DNA of 64,000 bases. Origin: Tillus elongatus. Its lineage: Eukaryota > Arthropoda > Insecta > Coleoptera > Cleridae. The DNA is taken from assembly GCA_964006375.1 (NCBI GenBank), contig OZ023267.1, forward strand, positions 89,444,512-89,508,511. Reading direction: 5' to 3'. Both the position numbers and the translations under genes were made by a program. Below the pieces are notes generated by a model. It worked only from the letters and a program-made list of their open reading frames with translations, had not been told where the DNA came from and did no database searches. This document shows, piece after piece, positions 25,011 to 37,134 of this stretch (its first letter is position 1; each line of letters begins with the position of its first letter).

Positions 25011-25270
25011 GACGTGTGCCTCTGGACCCAAAGTTCCTGGCTTCGATTCCCACCAGAAGCGTCAAATTATTTTTCAGAACCTACATACTGTAAATTAAGA
25101 TCGATCGAGGTTGTGACATTGTGTTTGAGCTAGTTGAATGTCTGCACGTTTCGCCCTTTGGAGGTGGCGTTAAGTGGTCAGTCCCGTGTACCATGCGATG
25201 TTTAGCACGTTATATATCCCTACTCAGGAAGGGGAGGGGCCAGGAAAATGTCAAGGATAGTTTCTTGGAG
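25011..25270 (+). mobile_element. SINE remainder after the palindromic element
   Basis: It continues the SINE interrupted at 12,058. GTGTGCCTCTGGACCC is followed by a box B-like GGCTTCGATTCCC and the SINE body (TGTAAATTAAGAT, TTGTGTTTGAG). The 3' end is degraded after about 25,270. Confidence 0.85.
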
Positions 25271-25892
25271 TTGTATTGCTTAGATTGATGTCCATACTTC
25301 TTTCTTTGGACGTAGTTAATACAGTTGCTTCATAGAACCTGCCATCTGACCACCTAACCGCAGTACATTATTTCCTTTTGTTTTTACTATTATATTTTGT
25401 CAGACATACAAAGTAAATAGAATCACCAAAATGTAAAAGACGGAACATTTTGCTGAAAAAAAAACTAATTTTTACTTATACTTAAAAAACACTTTGAAGG
25501 TGTAATGATTTGTTTATAGTATAATAGATGAATCATCGGTAAACTGAGACAACAGAACCAGTGTAAACATAATAGAAAACAATTAGTAGATAAAAATAAA
25601 AAAACTGACCCTCTATGGCATAGTATTAACTGAGAAGCAGTAAAGACAATGCTAAACGAGGTTAGGAAAGACAGTTACTTGGAAAACTATTTTTGCTAAG
25701 CGAATCAGAAGAGCAAACAAATAAATGTACGTCATTATATCAGCGTATTGCGACTATTGTGCTTTCCATGACGTAATAGTGCAATAGAAAATTAGGCGAA
25801 TTTCAGTTAAATTATTTACAGAAAACGCATATTAACGGAGATACTGTTATCTCAATGATTACAGTCTGAATTAGTTTTTGGCTGATCATATT
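25271..25892. other. AT-rich stretch without recognised gene
   Basis: No coding frame, repeat shared with the window, or element end was seen. Confidence 0.5.
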
Positions 25893-26144
25893 TATATACT
25901 GTCATATATTTTAACACTTTCAATTTTATTAGCCAGATGTTTTACTATTTTTTAGTTATAAAGTTATAAATAATGCTTTTCAAAAACGTTAAAATTTACC
26001 ATTCTATGCCTTAGAAACTAAACTGATCGCCGCCCAATTAAGATAGGAATTTAAGATAGAGTAAGTATATTACCAAACAAAAAATGGACACGAAAGTGCA
26101 AGAACGATTTAAATGTAATTTAAATGTATGTACCTAGTTAGCAA
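25893..26144 (-). repeat. Dispersed repeat D2, copy 2
   Basis: Inverted copy of 2,946-3,216, ending at ACCTAGTTAGCA. No SINE adjoins this edge. Confidence 0.75.
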
Positions 26145-26418
26145 CAATTTTCATTAGCTTTTGCGACGGAGCTTGTAATTTGTCAACGTCGCATTCTACG
26201 TTATGGCATCTTAGTTTCACACATCACCAGAATCCTCATATTTATGGCATCCACGATACACATAGTTGGAAAACCAATATTTGTGACAGCGATGCCATAT
26301 TTGAAATATTGTTGTTACTCCAACTTTATGGAGGGTAAGGTAACTGTGACCATATCTACGTACAACCCACACACCCTAGCTAGTTACTGCGTGCGTAGAA
26401 TGGCACAAAGGTATGGAC

Positions 26419-26423
26419 CCCCC

Positions 26424-26491
<68 letters not shown>

Positions 26492-26634
26492 GCGCGCGCG
26501 CGCGCGTGGGCGCGTGTGTGGGTGTGCGGGTGTGCGTGTGTGTGCGTGTGAGTGGGTGTGTGCGTGTGTGTGGGTGTGTGGGTGTGTGGGTGTGTGCGTG
26601 TGCGTGCGTGTGTGCGTGTGCGTGTGTGTGTGTC
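26419..26634. repeat. Compound C/CT/GT/GC-rich microsatellite
   Basis: A C-run of about 15 is followed by (CT)n, (GT)n and interspersed GTGC, GCGC and GGGTGT units. It sits against a family X terminal module that starts CACACCGATAACTC. Confidence 0.95.
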
Positions 26635-27057
26635 ACACCGATAACTCAAAAATGGGCTGATTTTGTCAAATTTGGTGAGTATCTTCCTTTTGCAAGTGGC
26701 TTCGATAAGTTAGCCAGGAAAATCGGCCCAATTTTTCCCGGAGAATTGCTTGTTTTCTTGCGGAAAATTCGTATATCTCCGGAAATAACAAAGTAAGGGC
26801 AATCAAATTTGGTACGCGGGTTTATATTATAAAAAGTCATTCACGTACCCAAATTAGTTAAGTTAAAAGACAAAAAAGTTATAGACATTCCAAAAAAAAA
26901 TGGGGTTTTCTGCAAAACGTCATAGTAGCGATTTTGAACGTCAAATTGGCAACATTTAGGCAAATAACCTGAAATTAATACGGGTTATGTGAAGACAATG
27001 CTGCAAGAAGAATGTTTTACAAACCCTGAAGTCTTAGTTTCAATCGTCATTGTCTTT
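26635..27057 (+). repeat. Family X terminal module and partial body
   Basis: Same block order as 8,285-8,600 (ATCTCCGGAAATAACAAAG, GCAACATTTAGGCAAA, the CAAGAAGAATG block) but cut after about 27,057, where an F2 end begins. Confidence 0.65.
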
Positions 27058-27186
27058 TAGTGAATTTTCGTAGAAAAAATTCACTAATGGAGAGATCCCG
27101 ACTTATGAATTTTGAAAATTTTTTGCAAATGAGCGCGAACTAGGACCCCTAGAACCCATATCCGGTGTCAGTTTCAATTTTTATAT

Positions 27187-27189
<3 letters not shown>
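27058..27189 (-). repeat. F2 terminal repeat
   Basis: TTTAGTGAATTTTCG through GAGAGATCCCGACTT to CCGGTGTCAGTTTC, equal to the right end of the element at 7,538-8,203. Confidence 0.65.
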
Positions 27190-27260
<71 letters not shown>

Positions 27261-27292
27261 ATATAAAAATTGAAACTGACACCGGATATGGG

Positions 27293-27372
<80 letters not shown>
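27190..27372. repeat. Two (AT)n arrays flanking a 36-bp F2 tip
   Basis: AT arrays at 27,190-27,257 and 27,294-27,372 enclose 27,258-27,293, which is the first bases of an F2 end (GAAACTGACACCGGATATGG) in the opposite orientation to the one at 27,058-27,189. The two F2 tips therefore face each other across AT repeats. Confidence 0.9.
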
Positions 27373-27376
<4 letters not shown>

Positions 27377-28095
27377 CACACCGATAACTCAAAAAATAAT
27401 GGGCCGATTTTGCAAAAATTTGGCATGTACCTTCCTTTTGTAAGTGGCTTGGATAAGTTCGTTAGTCAGGAAAATCGGACGAGGTTTTCCGGGAAATTTT
27501 TTAGTTTTAATTCGAAAAAAATTCCTATCTCAAAAAGTAATAAGCCGATTTTAATAAAATTTGGCATGTACCTTCCTTTTGCAAATGGCTTGGATAAGTT
27601 TGTTAGTCAGGAAAATCGGAGGAGGTTTTCCGGGAAATTTTTAAGTTTTCATTCGAAAAAAATTCCTATCTCAAAAAGTAATAAGCCGATTTTAATAAAA
27701 TTTGGCATGTACCTTCCTTTTGTAAATGGCTTTGAAAGGTTGGTAGTCAGGAAAATCGGACGAGGTTTTCCAGGAAATATTTGAGTTTTCATTCGAAAAA
27801 AATTCCTATCTCAAAAAGTAATAAGCCAATTTTGGTAAAATTTGACGTGTACCTTCCTTTTGTAAATGGCTTTGACAAGTTTGTTAGTCAAGAAAATTTG
27901 ACGAGGTTTTCCGGAAAAATTTTGAGTTTTCATTCGAGAAAATCTTTTATCTCAAAGAATAATGGGCCGATTTTGATAACATTTGGCATGTACCTTCCTT
28001 TTGTAAATGGCTTTGATAAGTTCTTTAATTAAAAAAATCGGACGAAGTTTTCCGGCAAAATTTTGAGTTTTAATTAGAAAAAAAATTTTATCTCA
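27373..28095 (+). repeat. 141-bp tandem array, five units
   Basis: TGGCATGTACCTTCCTTTTG and close variants start at 27,421, 27,562, 27,703, 27,843 and 27,984, a period of 140-141 bp. The unit is the same sequence as the core of the family X terminal module found singly at 4,240, 5,400, 26,650 and 55,820. The period is three times 47, so a 199-codon frame runs through several units, but it starts in an AT repeat and is not evidence of a gene. Confidence 0.9.
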
Positions 28096-28900
28096 AAAAA
28101 TAAAAAAGCTATGATAACCAAATTTGGTGGGTTTACGATATAAAAAGTAAACTATATACAAAAATTCAGATTTGTATGTTACAAGAAAAAAAAGTTATAA
28201 TAAAATATTTTGTGCCAGATCATTTCTATGAAAATTCACTACCATAACGCACTTGCTGCGTCCAGAGTTTCATTTTACTAAAATGTTTCCAGAAAATTCA
28301 TTTCAAATAGACCCTTTCACTGATGCTTTGGCAGTGGTTTTAGCTATAGAGTTTATCGGTTAATGGTATATAATTTTTGACGAATTTTCGTAAAATATCA
28401 ATAAAGTTCAATCTATCCGTTATTATACAAGATACTAAAAACAATTGTATACATTAATCATAGGTATAATAGAAATATAGGCATGCTCTTCTTTTTACAT
28501 TCATCTTTATTTTTGGCCATCACAATTTTACACATAGAGTTGGATATAATTTTAGCGACTTCTGAATTTTGAAAATATTTCTTTAAATGAGCACGAACTA
28601 GGCCCCATAGAACCCATTACCGGGTTAACTTCCGTTTTTACCCGTTTTTATATATACAGGGTGACGCATTTTTAGGGTGAAGCTCAATATATCCATTATT
28701 ATACAAGATACAAAAAACAATTGTATATGTCAGTTATACAGTGTCTGGAGTTGCATGTTATAAAATTATACTTATTATAATCACAGGATGGCCCATAAGT
28801 TGCTGGCAATACAATTTTTTTCTTAATCGAACACGCCTTATCTTATTGCATTTTGGCATTTTTCATCATAATATAAAGCATGTTTGTAAGAAAATAAATT
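28096..28900 (+). repeat. Fragments of family X, F2 and a solo M end
   Basis: A solo MITE M end lies at 28,227-28,266 (ACGCACTTGCTGCGTCCAG). It is followed by X body fragments (28,267-28,470 and 28,676-28,900) interrupted by an F2-like end at 28,560-28,650. The X body runs into the MITE M copy at 28,901. Confidence 0.6.
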
Positions 28901-29213
28901 CGGGATTTAGCAAGTGCGTTATGGTAGCGATTTTTCATAAAATGTTTTCTTCGCTAGCTTTATTTGCTATTAACCTAAGGTTCGTTGGCCAGGAAACCAG
29001 TTTTTTCGAGAAGATTTTAAGTTTATTTTCGGAAGATTTTTGTACATTTTCAAACAATAAAGTTATTTTCATGAAATATGGTACATTGTTTCTTCTATAT
29101 AGGTTATACTGGTAACCAAATTTAATGCCAGATTTCTTTAAAAAAAGATATATATTTGCTATTAAAAACATTTTTACGAAAATTCAGTACCATAACGCCC
29201 TTGCTGCGTCCAG
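28901..29213. mobile_element. Hairpin MITE family M, second copy
   Basis: About 313 bp from GGGATTTAGCAAGTGCG to CCTTGCTGCGTCCAG, with the same interior as 8,927-9,235. Confidence 0.75.
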
Positions 29214-30395
29214 ACTTTTCCTTTAATCGAACACGCTTATGTTGTTGAATTTTTGCATTTTCCATCGAAATATAATGCATGTTTGTAAGAAAAGAAATTC
29301 GGAACGCAGAAAGTGCGTTCTGTGTAATGCTTGTTTTATTAATTACCGCAACTCTTTTGCTGACAGAGCGAGAACCCCAAGAGAAGCTTAAATAAGAATA
29401 GGTCACTTCATTATTGAACAACAATTCAAGTTTTGGTTTTGAAAATATTTGTTGAAAATTTGCTATTGACAATTACCAACGTAGTGTTCTTACTGCCTTC
29501 CTTTCATTTCATTGTCTATTAAATATATTTACGAAGGAAATATTTACTTATGAAAAAAGATCATAATTCTGCGGCAGTGTCCTACTGGAATATTGAGCCG
29601 GTTAAGCAATGTGAACAATAGAGTATTTCTTAGAAATCTAAAAATATCGATTTAAATATTTAAAACGTAGTTCTTTGGTATATGCAGCAATCAAGGCATG
29701 TAAAATTCCAAAGGCTTTTAAGGGACATCACGGGAATATGTCTACAGAACCAGACGGTTGACGCTATTTCCCGCAAAATTTGACAGCTACTCCGTTCAAG
29801 AGATATATCGGTCAGACTCTGATCCAATCAGATTAAAACAGTCGCTAGGGACTTCGGAGGGGAAGTTTCTGAAACAAAACCAGTCGACAGCGATGTTCAA
29901 GGAGAGTCTATCGGGCAGGCAAGTGAAACGCAACGTCTCCCTGGCATGTATACTTGGTGTAAATATTGTGAAAGTGTTTCAAATGGTTTGGTTAATTCAG
30001 TGATTGCAACAACCCGCTTAAAAAAGGATTAAACGGTAAGTCTTTAATAAGCCTGTTTGTTGTAATTGCAGGATTGCGGTTTCGGATTAATGTTTACTTT
30101 CACATCCAAGTTCTCCGTATACCGTTAGTACACCTTTGCTGTCCAAGTTCTCACTTCAGATTCAAGTTTACCGTTCAAATATACCTTTGCTGTCCGAGTT
30201 CGCCGTTCAAACACACTTTTGCTGTTCAGATTTAGATTTATCTTAAGTCTGCTTTCACATTAATTTTCACGTTCAAGTTCCACCCATTGTCTACCGCAGC
30301 TTTTGAGTGTACATTTAAAGTGTACTTTCCTTTTTATCGTCACCTCAACAAGCTTTATCTGACAACTACTGGCTCCTCTCTTGGGGGTAACTAAA
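29214..30395. other. Stretch without recognised gene before the LTR element
   Basis: A weak M-like end is near 29,300. At 29,700-30,030 the base composition is less AT-rich and short frames of about 75-80 codons are open, ending near a GTAAGT at about 30,033. This could be a fragment of an exon, but I cannot tie it to any protein. At 30,100-30,240 a CCAAGTTC ... CCTTTGCTGT segment is repeated imperfectly three times. Confidence 0.4.
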
Positions 30396-30399
30396 CGCC

Positions 30400-30820
30400 A
30401 GATAAATGGAGCCCAAACAATGGCCCGTTATGCTACAATGTCGCCTTCACACGGTAAGAACCTCTGCCTCAGCCGTCGTCATACAGGAGCCAAGAACTAT
30501 GCAGGTTCAAAGTGCAAGTAGAACGGAATATCACTGTGAGAATCTACATCAGCAGATTCCTTGTTTATCCAGAGACATAGTGCCACGCCTGGAGGGAAGA
30601 CTATAAAGAGGCTGCTCACAGAGGTAGAACCGTTCATTCTTGTTCCAAGTTAGTCAACTGCACACCGAGTGCATAGACATTAGATCACATGTAGGTTGAT
30701 CGTCTTATTTTTAGTATATTATATTTCATTTTTCTTGTAACTAAGTAATTAAGTATTGATTGTTTAAAGTATTAAATAAATTGTTTTAAAAATTCAAACG
30801 TCTTAACCGTAAAGTTAAGT
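30400..30820 (+). repeat. 5' LTR of the errantivirus
   Basis: Starts AGATAAATGGAGCCC and ends AAAGTTAAGT. It matches 37,135-37,557. An AATAAA-like signal (TTAAATAAATTG) lies near the end, consistent with polyadenylation in R/U5. Confidence 0.9.
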
Positions 30821-30831
30821 GGCGCAGTCGT
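30820..30831 (+). promoter_or_regulatory. Primer binding site, tRNA-Ser type
   Basis: TGGCGCAGTCG directly at the LTR edge is the complement of a tRNA-Ser 3' end, the primer type described for 17.6/297-like errantiviruses. Confidence 0.8.
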
Positions 30832-30897
30832 TAGTATTGGTTAGAAAACCGAAAGCATATCGATTTTTAAGCGTATCGACGCCTAATAACCAATTCG

Positions 30898-30978
30898 AGC
30901 CAAGCAGAGCCAAGTTAAAGCAGAAATAGTGGCCAAGCAGAGCCAAATGAAAGCAGCAACCATCGTATTATGGTAAGT
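30898..30978 (+). promoter_or_regulatory. Leader repeats and probable env splice donor
   Basis: A CCAAGCAGAGCCAA segment plus AAAGCAG occurs twice about 34 bp apart (30,899 and 30,932). At 30,973 a perfect GTAAGT donor follows an ATG (30,970-30,972). Errantiviral env is made from a spliced RNA, so this is the likely 5' splice site, and the ATG could supply its start codon. Confidence 0.55.
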
Positions 30979-31162
30979 TACTGCTATCCCATTTTACATT
31001 TCCAATTTTTTATATGTATTGTATTGAAACGTTATATGTCTGATTCAGAGGAAGAATCACAAAGTTTATGTAACATAGAGTATAGATTTAGATCAATCAG
31101 CATTAGCGACAATAACAACAGTAAATCATTCAAATATTAATAAGAGTAGTAATAGTAGCAAC

Positions 31163-32149
31163 ATGACAGACCAATTCAAAGAATTTTTTCTGAAAGCTAT
31201 TCCCGAGTTCGACGGGCAACCAGCCAACGTAGGCAACTTTTTAAAAGCATGTGACTTGGTCATGAATCAGTTCTACGTGCCAAACGAGAATCTGTATATG
31301 AATCACTTCTTGCTAAATTATGTTCAAACTAAATTAACGGGAACAGCCCGGCTTGTTGTAAATACAAAGATAATCAACAGGTTGGCAGACCTGAGAGAGG
31401 CCATTGTTCAGAATGTCAGTGATCAACGAGATGATCACAGTTTATTAGCAGAAATGCTGACGCTGAAACAGCGTAATGCTGAGGACGCACTGTCGTTCGC
31501 TAACAGATGCCGTCATATAGAGCAATTTCTCATCTCGAGTTTAATAGCTAACGAGCAAAATGAAGGCGTGAGATTAATTAAGAAAGACATATACCAGTAT
31601 CAAACATTAAAAGCGTTCTTAGGAGGGTTACGCAATCCGATATGCCTTGTCTTGCGTAGTCAAGCACCTGGAAGCATAGAACAAGCTTTGAAATTCGTGT
31701 TCGCAGAAGAAAATTTCGATTATAGAGATAAAACAATAAATAAGAATTTCAGTAATAATAATAAATTAGAAGGACAGAACCGTACTTTCTTTCAGAAACA
31801 AAATAACCCACCTTTTCAGAATATACAATTTCAGATACCTTTCCAAACAAACTTTAGACCATTTCAACAACATAATAATCAAAACAATCACACAAATTCC
31901 CAGCCTAGACAAAATCAACAATTTGTGCCAAGGCAAAATTTTTCGAGTCAATTTAGGCGACCCAACTTCAGTAATCAACCGGGTCGACCCAATGTAAATC
32001 ATAATGCTAACAGAAATTATCACGAACCAATGGAAGTATATAGTTCTAACACTAGACTGTCGTTACCAAGGAGAGCAGCTCATGTAAATAATATAGAATT
32101 TAATGATAATGATATATTGAGTTTCTCAAACGAAACGAAGCTAAAATAG
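31163..32149 (+). CDS. gag: Errantivirus gag-like polyprotein
   Basis: This 328-residue frame is the structural Gag that forms the intracellular particle. The N-terminal two thirds is the capsid-like helical domain (PEFDGQPANVGNFLKACD at about residue 14, then an LTLKQRNAEDALSFANRC block near 105). The C-terminal third is rich in N, Q, R and F with no CCHC zinc knuckle, which is usual for errantiviruses, where a basic tail binds RNA. The start ATG at 31,163 follows an untranslated leader. The stop TAG at 32,147 lies in an AAAATAG context, and pol continues in the -1 frame, so a -1 ribosomal frameshift is plausible. The frame is open throughout, but the last ~35 residues may already be displaced protease-junction sequence because the region just after is deleted. 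Confidence 0.85.
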   Translation: MTDQFKEFFLKAIPEFDGQPANVGNFLKACDLVMNQFYVPNENLYMNHFLLNYVQTKLTGTARLVVNTKIINRLADLREAIVQNVSDQRDDHSLLAEMLTLKQRNAEDALSFANRCRHIEQFLISSLIANEQNEGVRLIKKDIYQYQTLKAFLGGLRNPICLVLRSQAPGSIEQALKFVFAEENFDYRDKTINKNFSNNNKLEGQNRTFFQKQNNPPFQNIQFQIPFQTNFRPFQQHNNQNNHTNSQPRQNQQFVPRQNFSSQFRRPNFSNQPGRPNVNHNANRNYHEPMEVYSSNTRLSLPRRAAHVNNIEFNDNDILSFSNETKLK

Positions 32150-35100
32150 ATTTTAAGGATCACAAACTGTATATAGGCTAGAATATTATACCAATAAAAT
32201 TCACAGATCTTAGCGAGAGTCAATCGGGACAGACAGCAACCAAAGCAGATGGTTTACTGTTACCCGAGACTCATTTAAATTTAAACAATATAATAACCCA
32301 GCAGTATTTCGTACGTAATGGTGAACTTGAGACAATTAATAACGTACTAAATAATAACCAAGCTTATAATGTAAGAGATAGGCCATTCAGCAGATTAAAT
32401 AAACAATATGCATCTGAAACCAGATACAGCCAGAGGCGAAGTCCATTTGCACCAGTAGTTATACAAAATAACAATTCTAGTACAACTCATATTAATAATT
32501 TAAACTATTACAATACGGGGGGTAATAAAAAACAAATCAATAATAAAGATGCATTAATAGAACAAATAGATACAGGCGAATTAAATGACGAGGAAAAACA
32601 ATTGTTATTTAGTTTATTATCAGAACATCAGGACATCTTTTTAAATAAAAACTAACCATTGACGCACACAAATGCGATAAAACATAGAATAAGGACAACA
32701 GACGACATACCAGTCCATTCTAAATTATATAGATACCCGTACGTACATAAACCGGAAGTAGACAGACAAATAAATGACATGTTAAGACAAAAAATTATTA
32801 GGAAAAGCCACAGCCCATATAGCTCACCTATTTGGGTTATATCAAAGAAAATAGACAAGTCAAATAAAAAAAAATGGAGAATTGTGGTGGACTATAGGAA
32901 ACTAAATGAAAAAACAATACCGGACAGACACCCAATTCCCAAAATTGATGAAATACTGGACAAAATTGGGCGAGCCCAATATTTCTCGACAATCGATTTG
33001 ATCTCTGGGTATCACCAAATTGAAATGGACCCCAGGGACATAGAAAAAACAGCGTTTACCACGGATACAGGCCATTGAGGGTACACCAGAATGCCGTTCT
33101 GGTTATCTGGGGCTCCAGCGACCTTTTCTAGGCTTATGCAGAACATATTAGAATGCCTAATTGGACAAACATGCCTTGTATATATGGATGACGTCATAGT
33201 TTTCTCCACATCGTTACAGGAACACCTCGAGAAACTAAAACTAGTATTCGAGCGCTTCAAGCAAAGCAACTTAAAGATCCAGCTAGACAAAAGCGATTTC
33301 CTAAGGAAGGAAGCCGAGTTTTTAGGACACGTGGTCAGCCCAGACGGGATTCGTCCGAATCCAAAGAAACTCGACGCAATAAGGAAATTCCCGATACCTA
33401 AAACCCCAAAGGAAATAAAATCATTCCTAGGATTAGTTGGATACTATCGTAAATTCATAGAAAACTTCGCACACGTTACGAAACCACTAACAAAATGTTT
33501 AAGGAAAAACTCGAAGATAAACGTGAACGACGAAGAATACATTGCTGCCTTTAACTCATGTAAAGACATATTAATGAATTCACCTGTACTTATACCACCA
33601 GATTTTTCTAAAGACTTTATATTAACAACCGACGCTTCAAACGTAGCAATAGTCGGAATATTAAGCCAGGGCGAACCCAATGCGGATCACCCGATAGCTT
33701 ACGCCAGCCGGACATTAAACGACACCGAATCCAGGTACAGCACAATCGAGAAAGAATTATTAGCCATCGTGTGGGCAACTAATTATTTTAGACCATACCT
33801 ATACGGAAGGAAATTCACTATATATACGGACCATAAACTTTTAAAATGTATTTTCGTTGAAACAACCAAATTCAAAATTGCTCCGTTGGAGATTAAAATT
33901 GGAAGAATATGAATTTAAAATTGAATACAAAAAAGAAAAGCTAAACTGCGCAGCAGATGCACTGTCCAGAGTAGAAATAAACCCACTAGACATAGATAAT
34001 CAGTCAATGGCGAATAATATCGACGAAGAGGAAGAAATCATAGAAATTGACGATGACGACACAGCAAATTCGAATGCGGACTCGTATTCAGCACCAGGCA
34101 TACCAATACTCGAGGAAGAAATCGTTAACAGCAAAACCAATCAGATAGTTTTTAAAAATACAGATAAACCAGACATTTTCTCAGTCAGAAGAGACAAAAG
34201 TAATTTCATATATGCAAACTTCAATTTAAATAAACCAGATCAGATGGAGAAATTTATAAAAGAATACTGTTTACCACAAAGGAAATATTATTGCATTTTT
34301 GTAAATGAACAAGATTACGAACTAGTAAGTTCGGCAATCAATAAAAACTTTAATAACGTAGAATCACCCAAATTTTATAGATGTCTGGAAATTAGAAATG
34401 AAATTAACGAGGACGAATTAACCGAGACTATAATGAAATATCATGAGGGGAAGAGTAACCATCGCGGGGCTGATGAGACTTACCTAAGAATGAAGAAAAT
34501 ATACTACTATCCCAACTTAAAGAAACATATAGAGGAATATGTACGAAATTGCGAATTATGCAAAACGTGCCAATACAATAGGAACCCGGTACAAATAGGA
34601 TTGGAGCCTACCCCCACAGCATCAAAACCGTTAGAGATATTACACATTGACACATTCCAAATTGAACAAGCTATCTTCCTAACAATCATAGATCCGTTTA
34701 GTAAATTTGGCCAAGCATTTCCAATAAAAAGTAAGAGCGCAATCGAAATAGCAAAAAACTTGATCAAGTACTTTTCACAGTCTGGAGCGTGTAAAATAAT
34801 AATCGCAGACCCAGGTACGGAGTTTTCAAATCAGGTAATTAAAGAACTATTAGAAACATATCAGATAGAGTGACATATAACAACACCGCAAAACCCAACA
34901 TCCAATGGACCCATCGAGAGATTTCACAGCACGATTATTGAACATTATCGATTATTCAAAATGAAATTTAAAAATATGAAACCCATAGACTTAATACCAT
35001 ACTGTATATTCGCTTACAACTCGACAATGCATTCACAGACACTAAAACCACCGTTCGATTTAATATTTGGCTACATACCAGAAATGATTAACTATGACCC

Positions 35101-35434
35101 GGAAGTCATAATTACACAGGAATACAACGTACAACATAAAGATTTAATGCAAATTATTTACGAGATAGTCAGAAGCAGGATAGAGAATTCAAAAATAAAA
35201 ACGTTACAATGGACAAATAAAAACACGAACCAACCGTTCAAGGAAGGTGATATTGTCTACAAAAAGATACCACCAGGATTTCATAAAAAACATAAAAACC
35301 CATTTTCAGGACCGTACTCAATAATATCCCTATTAGAACATAACAAAGCTATTTTAATAAATCATAAAAATGACGAACAGACGATAGCACATTTAAGAAA
35401 TTTACGTATTGCAGGTTCCTTGCCAAGGGAATAA
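32143..35434 (+). pseudogene. pol: Errantivirus pol (RT, RNase H, integrase), broken
   Basis: Pol runs in the -1 frame relative to gag. Only a protease C-terminal-like stretch (KIDFKDHKLYIG) is seen, and no D-T/S-G active site. Stops are at 32,179 (TAG), 32,653 (TAA), 33,076 (TGA) and 34,871 (TGA), and a frame change lies near 33,880. The RT palm has [16 protein letters not shown] and YMDD at 33,181-33,192. RNase H has the LTTDASN and YTDHK segments. Integrase shows the H-H-C-C zinc region at about 34,440-34,570 (CELCKTC), then the aspartates at HIDTF and IADPG and the glutamate at GPIERFH. The 34,871 stop falls between the last two. The C-terminal GPY/F-type domain (NPFSGPYSI) ends at 35,434. 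The catalytic residues that remain are intact, so damage is by stops rather than by active-site change. Confidence 0.9.
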
Positions 35435-35451
35435 CAGCCCAAATACAAGAC

Positions 35452-37050
35452 TTGACAGACAACCCAGGCATGTTACCAAAGAAATTAGGCACAGCATACA
35501 CTGAGACTAGCAACTGGAATCTGATACACATACATGACTTGACACAATTACATAGAGACTACAACCAGATAAAAAGACACTACGCAAATACAGTTACCTT
35601 CATGACAAAAGATTACCATTCTGAATATCATAATTTCATATTGACATTGAATTTCACCATAGATAATGTAGACGATATATTGTACAGGATTTTTCCAAAT
35701 AACAATATAATTAATAGACGAAAACGTGGCATAATAAACGGACTAGGTTCTATATTTAAGTCAGTCACAGAGAATCTCGATTCACAAGATGGGGAACGCA
35801 TTCAGCAAGCATTAGAAGTCTTAACGACAGATCAAAATAAAATTCATGAACTTTTTAGGTCCCAAAATTCAGTCATGCTCGAGGCAATAGTCGAATTTAA
35901 TAGAACGATAGTAGGATTGAGTCATAACCAAGGCACGATAGTAAATAGGATAAATAAATTAGGTAATACAGTAGAAAGCCTGCGAAGTGAACAAATAACT
36001 CACTGTCATCGCATTAAGATCCTAGAGTTACTCATGCAGCTAGGACAATTATTAAACAATATTCAAGAAATAGCATTAACAACAGAAAATGCCATAACTT
36101 TTGCAAAATTAGGAATCTTTCACACATCAATATTAAAACCAAAATTTATAGTAAAAGAAATCAATAAGATACAAAATTATGCAACTAATGCTAAAGTAAT
36201 AACAACCACTGATCTAAATCTATACGAAAAAGTATTTAAAATCAAAGCAGTCCAAAACAATTTCAAAACTATATTTCATATAGAAATACCTCTGGTAGAT
36301 GAATCAGAATATGATTATTATCAATTATATACATTACCTGTCCCTAGAAAGACACATTTTTACCATGATAATTCCTAGAACCAAATACCTTATCCTAAGC
36401 AGTAAACAATATGCCTATCGTAATGAAGAATGTCAAAATTGAAAGAACCAAATATATTTTTGCAAAGACGACAACCCCACAACCATGAATGATCAAAACC
36501 CATGTGAAATAAAGCTAATAAAATTTTAAAAACCTATTAACAATTGCAATCAAGAATTAGTCAAAATTAATAGAACCACAGTTTCGAGATATGGAACCAG
36601 TCAGTATATAGTTATAGCACCCGAAGAAACTAACACCAGAATAACTTGCCAGGAACAGGAGTGGACCAACATCATCAAGGGTACAAATTTAATCAACCTG
36701 CAACCAAATTGCCAATTAACCATAGGCAACAAAATATACAAGACCGGCCCAGCAACAGCAGAAACACAACAACTATTCAACCTGCCTACACTAGAAACCC
36801 CCATTTCAGAAGATCAAACAAATCCAGGACCAGTACCCGAAATATCATTACAAAACGTACAGCTACACAACATCAATCAAATCCAACACCAACTTCAAAA
36901 AATTAAACAAAATATACCAGGACCTATAACAATACCAATCCATCACCTGAGTATATGGACAATATTACTGTACATAGCTGTCTTACTAACCATCACAACT
37001 ATAGCCGTCCGAATGGGGGTTGGAGAAACGAAGAACCAGCAAAGAAGATA
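35452..37050 (+). pseudogene. env: Errantivirus envelope gene, broken
   Basis: The first 308 codons (35,452-36,378) are open. The family function is a type I membrane fusion glycoprotein related to baculovirus F proteins. A furin-type site RRKR at 35,716-35,727 (residues 89-92) is followed by a glycine-rich stretch like a fusion peptide, and a heptad-like segment follows. After 36,378 the frame is lost. The remainder can be followed in another frame with further stops to about 37,050, including a hydrophobic segment at about 36,955-37,010 that would be the membrane anchor. There is no signal peptide at the listed start, as expected if the first codons come from an upstream exon. The gene is not functional as found. 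Confidence 0.85.
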
Positions 37051-37134
37051 AAGGAACAAAAACAGGAACCACCGAGTCCGGATTTCCATTGAAAATCCGG
37101 AACGAACCATAGCTACGTCTTTAAAAAGGGGAGG

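Noticed and set aside
26244..26796. Cys-Val and Thr-His frames of up to 138 codons
   Set aside because: These are artefacts of the compound GT/CT microsatellite.
27185..28032. 199- and 83-codon frames in the 141-bp array
   Set aside because: The period is a multiple of three, so a stop-free frame repeats automatically. The start lies in an AT repeat.
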